The notes under the pieces: generated by a model
What the model was told of the DNA's origin: nothing
The model's database searches: none
Seen by the model: only the letters and a program-made list of their open reading frames with translations
In this document: positions 1 through 5,865 of the stretch, in pieces
Layout of the letters: the number at the start of each line of letters is the position of its first letter
How positions within the stretch are numbered: position 1 is the stretch's first letter
Made by a program: the position numbers and the translations under genes
Source: Pontimonas sp.
GTDB lineage: Bacteria > Actinomycetota > Actinomycetes > Actinomycetales > Microbacteriaceae
NCBI GenBank assembly: GCA_023263045.1
Contig: JALQXU010000008.1
Span: forward strand, 8,662-17,533
Length of the DNA: 8,872 nt
Direction: 5' to 3'

Positions 1-1
1 C

Positions 2-541
2 CCCCACGGACGAGTGTTGAGTGATTTGGGTCCGCTCTCGAGAGAGGGTGGCGAGCGACTCCTCGCCGGCGTTTTCACGAGTGCGAGGCGTCACCTCCGG
101 GTGATTACCTGTGTGGCACCGGCGGATCTCCGCGATGATCGGCTCACCCCCACCACCAGGGCGTTGGGTGATGTGTTGCATTTGCTGGAGTCACCTCCTT
201 TGACGCCAGAGACCACGATGGAGCCAGACCCGCTCCTGGTTGATCTGGGTAAACGCCTGGAGGCGATGGGTATGAGTGTGGAGCTGGGGTATCGCGGTGT
301 AATCCCGCTTGTTGCCCACTATGGCGGCTACTGCATCGCCTTAGACACCGATCAGTCGTTGATGTCGATGCCGGTCCGAGAGGCCCTGCGGGCCCGCCCG
401 GCGGCTCTCGCTCGCTCGGGCTGGCACTACGTCCGCGCCTACGCTATGGAGTTATTCACGACCCCCGATGCAGTAGCCGAAAAGATCGGTGTGTTGGTAG
501 GTCTCACCAGTGAATCAACATCTAATCGTGATGTCGACTAA
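2..541 (+). CDS. C-terminal part of a large SF1-type helicase with nuclease-like tail (5' end outside window)
   Basis: This frame is open from the first bases of the window, so it is the 3' end of a longer gene; the GTG at 14 is probably internal. Residues are counted from that GTG. Residues 22-28 (TSARRHL), followed by a beta-strand-like VITC and APADL, resemble helicase motif VI and the segment after it in superfamily 1 helicases (consensus T-R-A-R plus hydrophobics). Residues 73-162 resemble the Vsr/REase-fold domain that ends many large actinobacterial SF1 helicases: a GYRGVIPLVAHYGGYCIALD core, then arginine-rich helices, then GWHYVRAYAMELFTTP, which matches the usual GWR..R.WS..WF..P pattern. 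The acidic residues expected in the nuclease core appear replaced (IPL where ID-L is usual, IALD where IECD is usual), so the domain may be non-catalytic. The stop overlaps the next small ORF. The family call is inference from partial sequence. Confidence 0.6.
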   Translation, partial: PHGRVLSDLGPLSREGGERLLAGVFTSARRHLRVITCVAPADLRDDRLTPTTRALGDVLHLLESPPLTPETTMEPDPLLVDLGKRLEAMGMSVELGYRGVIPLVAHYGGYCIALDTDQSLMSMPVREALRARPAALARSGWHYVRAYAMELFTTPDAVAEKIGVLVGLTSESTSNRDVD

Positions 542-704
542 CCCAGAGCGTTCGGCACAGCCTGACGTGAAGAAAGTCGGTCCTCGCCGGGTCAGAACCG
601 AACCCCGAGAGGGTCAACTCGATGAACCTGACGCGGGGCACGAAGAGAGCCACTCCGGCGAGAACGATGAGCGACTGAAGGCGGATAAGCCCCCGCACTA
701 TTAG
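531..704 (+). CDS. small charged hypothetical protein
   Basis: This ORF of 57 codons starts at the ATG at 531, which overlaps the stop of the helicase-like gene by 11 bases. A GTG at 510 would add seven residues. No Shine-Dalgarno sequence precedes either start, so translation would depend on coupling to the upstream gene. The product is very hydrophilic, rich in Glu, Arg, Asp, Lys and Pro, has no hydrophobic segment, and is probably disordered. It ends in ERLKADKPPHY. A basic stretch followed by a PPH-aromatic end looks like a conserved C-terminal tag rather than random translation, but I cannot confirm homologues. Its stop overlaps that of the convergent fmdB-like gene. The function is unknown, and it could still be spurious. 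Confidence 0.5.
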   Translation: MSTNPERSAQPDVKKVGPRRVRTEPREGQLDEPDAGHEESHSGENDERLKADKPPHY

Positions 705-967
705 CTGGTTGAGGCAGCGGGAGTGCTCGAGGATTCCTTCTTCGGCGCGGGCTTAGATTCTGTTGACGACGAGCTCGATTTTTTTGCTTCAGCTCGGGAA
801 TCAGTCCGATAGAAGCCAGAGCCCTGGAAGGTGACACCCACTGCAGAGAAGAGTTTGCGCAGAGTCCCTCCGCAGCCCTCGCACGTGGTCAGCGAAGCGT
901 CGGAGAATTCTTGCTGGATATCGAAAGCGACACCACACTCGGTGCAGCGATACGAATAGGTGGGCAT
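701..967 (-). CDS. FmdB-family zinc-ribbon regulatory protein
   Basis: This 88-residue protein begins MPTYSYRC, the hallmark start of the FmdB/CxxC_CXXC_SSSS family. The putative zinc ligands are C8-x2-C11 and C29-x2-C32, followed by the family's GSGFYRTDSR segment at about residues 50-59. The tail from about residue 64 is a low-complexity Ser/Lys/Pro/Ala run, probably disordered. The molecular role of the family is poorly defined; FmdB was named as a regulator of an amidase operon, and mycobacterial relatives are linked to protein homeostasis. The start is supported by AAGGA, five bases upstream of the ATG; this site overlaps the stop of the cyclo-ligase gene, so the two genes form an operon. 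The gene converges with the small ORF at 531-704, and their stop codons overlap. Confidence 0.9.
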   Translation of the reverse strand: MPTYSYRCTECGVAFDIQQEFSDASLTTCEGCGGTLRKLFSAVGVTFQGSGFYRTDSRAEAKKSSSSSTESKPAPKKESSSTPAASTS

Positions 968-975
968 AGAAATCC

Positions 976-1569
976 TTAGGACGACAGAGCAAAAGAAATC
1001 ATACGCTCTGGCGTCACGGCACCCTTCACAGGTTGATCGTGGACTTCCCTGGGAACATCATCCACAACCTCGTGGTCATAGAGCACCGCATAGGTGGGTG
1101 CTTCGTTCTGCAGTGCACCCAAGGCCCGATCAAAATACCCTCGACCCCACCCGAGGCGCATCCCATCGCTGGCAACCGAGGCTGCTGGCACAAAAATGAG
1201 GTCCACCTGGGAGAGCACGAGGGGCCCATACGTTTCGTTATCGGGAATATCAATCCCGAGCGGGTCCTGAATGAGTTCATCGCCTGCCTCATAGAGCACC
1301 CAATCCATCAGACCGTCTTCCCTCGCTGAGGGAACTAACACGGCAATGCCCTCTCTGGTTGCCCAGTCGACAAAAGCGTGTGTAGGGGGTTCGTCTTGTT
1401 GGGAGAGGTAGCAGGCGACTTTTCCTGCCGCATATTGATCGACTAGGAACTGCATGTTGGTGAGCAACTTCTCGGCAGCGCTCTCCCGCTCGAGGGGAGT
1501 CATAATCCGGCGTCTCTCCCGGATTTCTGCGCGCAAGGCAGCTTTGCTGGGGTGAGTGCCCTCCGACAT
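976..1569 (-). CDS. 5-formyltetrahydrofolate cyclo-ligase (5,10-methenyl-THF synthetase)
   Basis: This cytosolic enzyme converts 5-formyl-THF to 5,10-methenyl-THF using ATP (EC 6.3.3.2), returning folinic acid to the one-carbon pool. At 197 residues it has the normal family length. Diagnostic parts are the N-terminal K9-x2-LR basic helix with later ERRR, the central PLGIDIP at about 103-109, and the ATP-binding signature GMRLGWGRGYFDRAL at 136-150. The C-terminal VKGAVTP at 181-187 replaces the more usual D-x-(I/V)-(I/V)-T. The ATG at 1569 lies exactly six bases after a TACACT -10-like element (1576-1581), with no spaced Shine-Dalgarno, so the mRNA may be leaderless. It leads the two-gene unit with the fmdB-like gene and diverges from galU, as in mycobacteria and other actinobacteria. 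Confidence 0.93.
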   Translation of the reverse strand: MSEGTHPSKAALRAEIRERRRIMTPLERESAAEKLLTNMQFLVDQYAAGKVACYLSQQDEPPTHAFVDWATREGIAVLVPSAREDGLMDWVLYEAGDELIQDPLGIDIPDNETYGPLVLSQVDLIFVPAASVASDGMRLGWGRGYFDRALGALQNEAPTYAVLYDHEVVDDVPREVHDQPVKGAVTPERMISFALSS

Positions 1570-1575
1570 TCCCCC

Positions 1576-1581
1576 AGTGTA
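1576..1581 (-). promoter_or_regulatory. -10 element for cyclo-ligase/fmdB unit (leaderless)
   Basis: On the minus strand the sequence reads TACACT, six bases (GGGGGA), then the ATG at 1569. TANNNT placed six to seven bases before a start codon is the usual layout for actinobacterial leaderless transcripts. No good -35 hexamer is visible. GGGGGA abuts the ATG, too close to act as a Shine-Dalgarno. Confidence 0.5.
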
Positions 1582-1592
1582 AGGCTCGGCAC

Positions 1593-1598
1593 TACGAT
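1593..1598 (+). promoter_or_regulatory. -10 element for galU (leaderless)
   Basis: TACGAT is followed by six bases (ATGGGG) and the ATG at 1605. If transcription starts at that A, the upstream ATG at 1599 cannot be used because it lies between the -10 element and the transcription start. No clear -35 hexamer is visible. The element lies 12 bases from the oppositely oriented -10 of the cyclo-ligase gene, so the two promoters share the same DNA and probably compete. Confidence 0.5.
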
Positions 1599-1604
1599 AT
1601 GGGG

Positions 1605-2486
1605 ATGCCCCTCAGCAAAGCAGTGATCCCCGCGGCGGGACTGGGAACCAGGTTTTTGCCCGCGACAAAAGCGATGCCCAAAGAGATGCTGCCCGTCGTC
1701 GACAAGCCAGCTATTCAGTATGTGGTGGAAGAAGCCGTCAAGGCAGGCCTCCACGATGTGTTGATGATTACCGGGCGCAATAAGAACGCTCTGGAGAACC
1801 ACTTCGACCGCGCTACCGAGATTGAAGCCCAGCTGGAGAAGAAGGGCGACCAGCGGCGCTTGCAGGAAATCCTGCACTCCACCCATCTCGCGAACATGCA
1901 CTATGTGCGCCAGCTCGACCCCCGAGGTCTTGGTCACGCCGTGCTGCGCTCACAGATGCACGTCGGGCACGAGCCCTTCGCTGTCCTCCTCGGTGATGAC
2001 CTCATCGACCCGAGAGATGTCTTGTTAGAGCGGATGGTTGAAGTCCACGATCAGAATGTCGCGAGCGTCGTGGCATTGATGGAGGTGGAGCCGAGCCAGA
2101 CCCACCTGTATGGCATTGCCACGGTCGAACCAACGGATGCGCCGGATGTGGTTCGCATCACGGGCCTGGTGGAAAAGCCCGACCCGAAAGATGCCCCCTC
2201 GCGCTTAGCTGTCATCGGACGCTATGTGTTGCAGCCCGACATTTTCCCCATTTTGGAGGCAACCGAACCAGGATCTGGTGGGGAAATTCAGCTCACCGAT
2301 GCGTTGAATTCGCTGGCAGCGTCCAACGTGAACGGTGGAGTGTTTGGCGTGGTCTTCACCGGCCGGCGCTATGACACCGGGGATCGCCTTGACTACCTCA
2401 AAGCCATCGTTCAGGTGGCGGCGTCGCGAGATGATCTGGGCCCTGACTTTGTCGCCTGGCTGAAGTCGTTTTCCAGCTCTGTCTGA
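1605..2486 (+). CDS. galU: UTP--glucose-1-phosphate uridylyltransferase
   Basis: This enzyme makes UDP-glucose from UTP and glucose-1-phosphate (EC 2.7.7.9), a precursor for cell-wall glycans and exopolysaccharides. Numbered from the ATG at 1599, the nucleotide-binding loop PAAGLGTRFLPATKAMPKEM occupies 11-30, with LP following. GLGHAV is at 110-115, the metal and nucleotide site GDD at 132-134, VEKP at 191-194, GRYVL at 207-211, GGEIQLTDA at 227-235 and the YDTGDR motif near 258-263. These are all bacterial GalU signatures, and the length (293-295 residues) is normal. I chose the second ATG (1605) because of the -10 element at 1593-1598; the ATG at 1599 would add only Met-Gly. The stop overlaps the next start as TGATG, indicating translational coupling to the acetyltransferase. 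Confidence 0.95.
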   Translation: MPLSKAVIPAAGLGTRFLPATKAMPKEMLPVVDKPAIQYVVEEAVKAGLHDVLMITGRNKNALENHFDRATEIEAQLEKKGDQRRLQEILHSTHLANMHYVRQLDPRGLGHAVLRSQMHVGHEPFAVLLGDDLIDPRDVLLERMVEVHDQNVASVVALMEVEPSQTHLYGIATVEPTDAPDVVRITGLVEKPDPKDAPSRLAVIGRYVLQPDIFPILEATEPGSGGEIQLTDALNSLAASNVNGGVFGVVFTGRRYDTGDRLDYLKAIVQVAASRDDLGPDFVAWLKSFSSSV

Positions 2487-3145
2487 TGGTGGCTCTCCCC
2501 ACACTCGAGCACCGGTTAGTGACGGCGCGTGGAGTGCGCGTGCGAGACGCGAGAGCGCTCGATACAGCGCTCGGATCGAATCGAGCGTGGCTCGAGCCGT
2601 GGGAGGCAACAACTCCGCTGATTCGACCGGGAACTCTTGACACCAAGTCCAGCATTCGAGGACTTCTGAAGGCTGCGAAAGAGGGCACAGCCTTACCCCT
2701 GGTGTTGTTTCACGACCACGAGGTGGTGGGACAACTCAATGTGTCCCAGATCACCTATGGCTCCCTCTCGTCGGCGACGCTCGGCTACTGGGTTGTCGAG
2801 AAGGTTGCCGGTCGAGGGATCACCCCCGTCGCTGTAGCTATGGCGACCGATTACCTGTTCTTTGAGAAGGGTCTCCACCGCATGGAGGTGTGTATCCGAC
2901 CTGAAAACACCGCGTCGTTGCGGGTCGTGGAGAAGCTCGGCTTTCGATACGAGGGATTCCGTCGCCGATACATTCACATCGACGGCAAATGGGCTGATCA
3001 TTTCTGTTTTGCCCTGGTCGTGGAAGAGGTTCCCACCGGTGTTCTCACCCGGTATGAGAAAGGTGCCGTGCCACCGGGAGTGGCCAGCATTCCTGAACTG
3101 GATTGGGTGAAAGCGCGTAACCCGCTGTCACTGCCGCCACGATAG
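2486..3145 (+). CDS. GNAT-family N-acetyltransferase, RimJ-like
   Basis: This 219-residue protein probably transfers acetyl from acetyl-CoA to a protein N-terminus or another amine; the substrate cannot be read from the sequence. The GNAT core runs from about 70 to 180. It includes a beta strand LGYWV at 99-103, the acetyl-CoA pyrophosphate loop AGRGIT at 108-113, the helix with MATDYLFFEKGL, then the RimJ/RimL signature RPENTASLRVVEKLGF at 138-153 and the EGFRRRYIHIDGKW strand pair. The ATG shares one base with the galU stop (TGATG), so expression is coupled. In many actinobacteria a moeA/glp gene stands between galU and this gene; here nothing does. RimJ fits the context, but specificity for ribosomal protein S5 is unproven. 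Confidence 0.88.
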   Translation: MVALPTLEHRLVTARGVRVRDARALDTALGSNRAWLEPWEATTPLIRPGTLDTKSSIRGLLKAAKEGTALPLVLFHDHEVVGQLNVSQITYGSLSSATLGYWVVEKVAGRGITPVAVAMATDYLFFEKGLHRMEVCIRPENTASLRVVEKLGFRYEGFRRRYIHIDGKWADHFCFALVVEEVPTGVLTRYEKGAVPPGVASIPELDWVKARNPLSLPPR

Positions 3146-3185
3146 AACTAGCGCGCCAATCCGGGGTTTTTGCCCTGGTGGCTCA

Positions 3186-3191
3186 TACCCT
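3186..3191 (+). promoter_or_regulatory. possible -10 element for the GlpR-like gene
   Basis: TACCCT lies seven bases before the GTG at 3199, the same leaderless layout seen for galU and the cyclo-ligase gene. It lies inside the reading frame if the earlier GTG at 3178 is the true start. No convincing -35 hexamer is seen 15-19 bases upstream. Confidence 0.35.
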
Positions 3192-3198
3192 AGAGCCC

Positions 3199-3948
3199 GT
3201 GGAAACGTCTGGCACAACCCTGCTGCTGCTCCTTGCGGGAGCCCTGTGGTTGGTCTATCTCGTTCCCCTGTGGCTCAAGCGCAGTGAGTACTACGCCACG
3301 GAGCGTAACGCTGCCAGGTTGGGCCAAACACTGCGCTTGCTGGCGAACACCTCGGAAGTGTCCTCGGAGATCAAGGCAGAGCTCGAAGCGCGATCGATAG
3401 CCCGGAAAGAGCGGGAGGCACAGCGCCAGCTGAAGATTATGTCGTCACCGGTGCTGAGCGCGGCAGAGCGTCGCCGGCGCACTAAACAGGTGTTCTCGGT
3501 TCTCCTTCTGGTCGGCATCACCTCAGCGGTAACGGCCTATCTTGCTGCCTGGCCGCTCCAGGTGATTTGGGCCTCGAGCACGATCAGCACAATTTCGTTC
3601 GCCATCTTGGGGCGTGTGAATCGTGTGACAAAGACTGAGGCCAGTGCCGTGGCGAGCGCGAGGGCGAGTGCACCGGCAGAGGCTCCATTGGCAACAGAGT
3701 CTGCATGGCGGCCTCCGGCTCTCCCGGAGCCTCTGGCCAACAAAGTGGTGACGGAGGCAACCCCGCTGCCCAGTCACGACGAGCTAGTTAGGGCAGCGCG
3801 GGCTGCGGCACTCGAAAACCGCCCTGAAGATTTTGCAGACGAAAAACTAGCGGTAGTGTCCCCCATTGAGACTCACGAGGAAGCTCCCGCGAGGAAGCTG
3901 GAGAAGCTCAATATCGATGAGGTTCTCCGCCGCCGACGGGCGGTCTAG
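3199..3948 (+). CDS. GlpR/SepX-like cell-division membrane protein
   Basis: This is probably the actinobacterial membrane protein called GlpR in Corynebacterium (receptor for the gephyrin-like protein Glp that binds FtsZ) or SepX in Streptomyces. The call rests on position after galU-rimJ and on architecture. With the GTG at 3199 as residue 1, an N-terminal membrane segment at about 5-26 ends VPLWLKRSE. A charged, probably helical stretch (about 30-96) follows, then a two-helix hairpin at about 97-117 and 119-137 and an Ala/Pro/Glu-rich linker. A short conserved-looking end, LNIDEVLRRRRAV, closes the protein. The start could instead be GTG 3178, which adds seven residues. I prefer 3199 because a -10-like TACCCT sits seven bases upstream and the membrane segment then begins close to the start. 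It lies 53 bases after the acetyltransferase gene. Confidence 0.72.
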   Translation: METSGTTLLLLLAGALWLVYLVPLWLKRSEYYATERNAARLGQTLRLLANTSEVSSEIKAELEARSIARKEREAQRQLKIMSSPVLSAAERRRRTKQVFSVLLLVGITSAVTAYLAAWPLQVIWASSTISTISFAILGRVNRVTKTEASAVASARASAPAEAPLATESAWRPPALPEPLANKVVTEATPLPSHDELVRAARAAALENRPEDFADEKLAVVSPIETHEEAPARKLEKLNIDEVLRRRRAV

Positions 3949-4038
3949 AAACGCAAAGGTGCCACGTGTGATCGTGTATTTCGGTGCGAAGCGCGCTCGG
4001 CAACTATGAGGGAGGATGACCGGCCACCCGGGCGGTGC

Positions 4039-4044
4039 TAACCT
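4039..4044 (+). promoter_or_regulatory. possible -10 element of tRNA-Ala
   Basis: TAACCT ends 11 bases before the first base of the mature tRNA, leaving room for a short 5' leader. The DNA just upstream (4022-4036) is GC-rich with a weak CACC/GGTG inverted repeat. No T-tract terminator for the preceding gene is visible between 3949 and 4055. Confidence 0.35.
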
Positions 4045-4055
4045 TTCTCATCCAC

Positions 4056-4128
4056 GGGCCTGTGGCGCAGTTGGTAGCGCGTCTCGTTCGCAATGAGAAG
4101 GTCAGGGGTTCGATTCCCCTCAGGTCCA
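4056..4128 (+). tRNA. tRNA-Ala (anticodon CGC)
   Basis: The 73-base cloverleaf folds completely. The acceptor stem is GGGCCTG/CAGGTCC, with the G3-U70 wobble pair that identifies alanine tRNA. The D stem is GCGC/GCGC with loop AGTTGGTA, and the anticodon stem is TCTCG/TGAGA with loop TTCGCAA. The T stem is AGGGG/CCCCT with loop TTCGATT, and the discriminator is A. The anticodon CGC (4089-4091) reads GCG codons. The 3' CCA is not encoded; the DNA continues CCC after the discriminator, so CCA must be added enzymatically. The gene converges with the zinc-ribbon ORF downstream. Confidence 0.97.
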
Positions 4129-4147
4129 CCCGAGAAACTTCAGTGCG

Positions 4148-4429
4148 TCAATAACTCATCGCGGCATCACACGAGAAGCAGCGAAGGTCGGGTTGGCCTG
4201 GTAGCTGCCGTGAATCAGGTCCGCAGTAGAACCGGCGCCCATCACACTTGGGGCACTCCACAAAATCGGCGATGAAGCCTGGCAATTCGGCGCCACAGGT
4301 CGGGCACGCTTTTCCTTGGGCATCGGAGGTGTTGCAGTTCGAGAAGTTGGGGCACAGTTGCGACCAGTAGCTTCTACTCAGCACATCGCGAGGATCGATG
4401 CGTTCCGGACTTGTTCCCAAAGCGGTCAC
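4148..4429 (-). CDS. small nine-cysteine zinc-ribbon protein, unknown function
   Basis: This is a 93-residue soluble protein starting with GTG at 4429. Cysteines fall at 26, 32, 42, 45, 59, 62, 69, 84 and 87, including three CxxC knuckles (CPTC 42-45, CPKC 59-62, CFSC 84-87). The simplest reading is two stacked zinc sites: C26/C32 with C42/C45, and C59/C62 with C84/C87, leaving C69 spare. The N-terminal 20 residues are polar, and there is no signal peptide or membrane segment. I do not recognise the family; rubredoxin-like or RNA/DNA-binding zinc ribbons are possible. Upstream (4444-4454) lies an inverted repeat ACGCT-C-AGCGT overlapping a possible -10 TACGCT. The start is uncertain because no well-spaced Shine-Dalgarno is seen. 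It is transcribed toward the tRNA. Confidence 0.7.
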   Translation of the reverse strand: MTALGTSPERIDPRDVLSRSYWSQLCPNFSNCNTSDAQGKACPTCGAELPGFIADFVECPKCDGRRFYCGPDSRQLPGQPDLRCFSCDAAMSY

Positions 4430-4443
4430 CTTTCTGGATGATG

Positions 4444-4454
4444 ACGCTCAGCGT
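4444..4454. promoter_or_regulatory. inverted repeat upstream of the zinc-ribbon gene
   Basis: ACGCT-C-AGCGT is a perfect 5+1+5 inverted repeat lying 15 bases upstream of the GTG start at 4429. The right arm overlaps TACGCT read on the minus strand (4450-4455), a possible -10 element, so it could be an operator. Repeats this short also arise by chance. Confidence 0.25.
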
Positions 4455-4693
4455 AGTCCTTTGGAGAAGCCTTGGACGGCATGTCGCAGATTGAACTGTT
4501 TCGGTCCGTCGATGTAGGCCGCCTGTATTCAACGAAGAGTCGACTCCCCTACGCGTGATGTCAGAAATCGGCAGTGATCTGCGCGTTCACCTCAACCTCT
4601 GGCAGTGCGGACGGCTCATATCCTCGAAATCGCTTGTGGGAGGTCTATTCTCGGTAGGGTCGAAGGACACATACAACGACGTAAGGGTTCATC

Positions 4694-5752
4694 GTGAAGC
4701 GTTTGTTTCGATCAGCACTGGCGCTTTCTGTTCTTCTCGCCCTCACCGGGTGCTACGCCATCGAGGGGCTCATTCAAATCGGCGAGGACGATGGGACGGG
4801 GACAACAGTCTCCATAAACATGGGTCAAGGAGTAGATCGGTCTATTTTTCAAGACGACGATGCCCGAGCGATTGCCTACATCTCAGAACTATACGGAAAC
4901 GAATGGTTGAGAGAACCGATTCTGGGTCGAGGTGACTTCGCTACATTAGTTCTTGGCCAATCGATGGAGACCCCTGCGGAGTTCTCCGATAAAGCTGGGA
5001 ATAATACGGTCACCCTCACCCGGGGAACGGCCGAGCAGCGACCTGATGGACGCCCCGAGTATGTGCTTGCCATGGATCTGAACCTTCCGCAACCGCTAGA
5101 AAACACGGCGTACTTTGGTGTTGGTTTTGTCCTCGAGTACCCCGAGGCGTGGCAGATCCGAGTTCTCAGTGATGGGGGGGCCACTATCACCCGAGTATCT
5201 CCCGGTGTCGCTCGAGTAATTATGACCGACCCTGGGGAGTATTCACCCCTCATCGTGTTCTTCCCGCCGTGGGAACCCCCACCGCTGGAGGCGGAACCCG
5301 CCACAGAGGAAGTGGCGGAAGAGGACCCTGATGCGAATTTGGGTGGTGAGGAGCCACCTCTTGTCGAGCCAGACGATGACAGTGCTAGTGGACTTGTGGA
5401 CAATCGTGATCTGGAATCTGCTGCCAGCTCCGAGGGAACTGAGGTCGAAGAGCTCAATATCGAGGGCGCGCTTGCTGAAGCGGTAACCGAAATCACCCGA
5501 GATGGGGGAATGGTCGAAGTCGAGGGCGCTCGCTTCCCCGCACGGTCCCTAACCGGAGTCATCCCAGTGGGAGCGACCGTCGAGGTTCTGGGCATTGGTG
5601 ACACTTACCTTTTTGTGCAAGAGGTCGAAGAAGAATCCGGGACGGGTCTTTGGATTCTCGTCGGGGTTCTTGTTCTGCTCCTGGTAGCGGCAATTGTGAT
5701 GATTGTGGTGGTCCTGAGGAGGAGGCAATCCCCAACACCGACCACCACATGA
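4694..5752 (+). CDS. lipoprotein with acidic linker, NfeD-like OB domain and C-terminal membrane anchor
   Basis: This 352-residue protein starts at GTG 4694, supported by AAGGG six bases upstream. The N-terminus has a KRLFR basic end, a hydrophobic core and the lipobox LTGC, predicting lipidation on C20. Residues 21-190 form an extracytoplasmic domain rich in beta strands, which may relate to the LppM/DUF3153 lipoproteins (low certainty). Residues 191-260 are a Pro/Glu/Asp-rich linker. Residues 263-310, with DGGMVEVEGARFPARS, IPVGATVEVLGI and YLFVQEV, match the pattern of the OB-fold domain at the end of NfeD proteins. A membrane helix at about 318-341 ends LRRR, which places the short tail inside the cell. 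The product would thus be held at the outer face of the membrane at both ends. The role is unknown; NfeD proteins are linked to membrane microdomains and quality control. Confidence 0.82.
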   Translation: MKRLFRSALALSVLLALTGCYAIEGLIQIGEDDGTGTTVSINMGQGVDRSIFQDDDARAIAYISELYGNEWLREPILGRGDFATLVLGQSMETPAEFSDKAGNNTVTLTRGTAEQRPDGRPEYVLAMDLNLPQPLENTAYFGVGFVLEYPEAWQIRVLSDGGATITRVSPGVARVIMTDPGEYSPLIVFFPPWEPPPLEAEPATEEVAEEDPDANLGGEEPPLVEPDDDSASGLVDNRDLESAASSEGTEVEELNIEGALAEAVTEITRDGGMVEVEGARFPARSLTGVIPVGATVEVLGIGDTYLFVQEVEEESGTGLWILVGVLVLLLVAAIVMIVVVLRRRQSPTPTTT

Positions 5753-5865
5753 GCCCCGTGTGAGAGTGAGCGCCCGCTCTAGGAAATGAGGATGACGAGA
5801 GAATCCCAATTCGGGCCAAGAGCGGACGGAGACTCTTTCTGGAATAACCTGCGTCTCCCCGAGCT

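Noticed and set aside
4019..4038. GC-rich CACC-CGGGC-GGTG repeat before the tRNA as a terminator of the GlpR-like gene
   Set aside because: The four-base stem is too weak and no U-tract follows.
4634..4660. Promoter TTGTGG-N15-TAGGGT for the lipoprotein gene
   Set aside because: The spacer is shorter than usual and both hexamers are weak; nearby alternatives such as TATTCT are equally likely.
4555..4935. 126-codon plus-strand ORF beginning upstream of the lipoprotein gene
   Set aside because: It overlaps the lipoprotein gene in another frame for most of its length, has no good ribosome-binding site and its product shows no family features; the lipoprotein frame has a clear lipobox and start signal.
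4876..5604. 242-codon minus-strand ORF opposite the lipoprotein gene
   Set aside because: It is antisense to a well-supported gene, and its Ser/Arg/Pro-rich product is what the reverse complement of Glu/Asp-rich coding sequence yields.
5759..5840. Possible bidirectional terminator between the lipoprotein and toxin genes (GAGCG-CC-CGCTC; AAGAG...CTCTT followed by TCT)
   Set aside because: Stems are short or have long loops, and there is no real T-tract on either strand, so I do not call a terminator.
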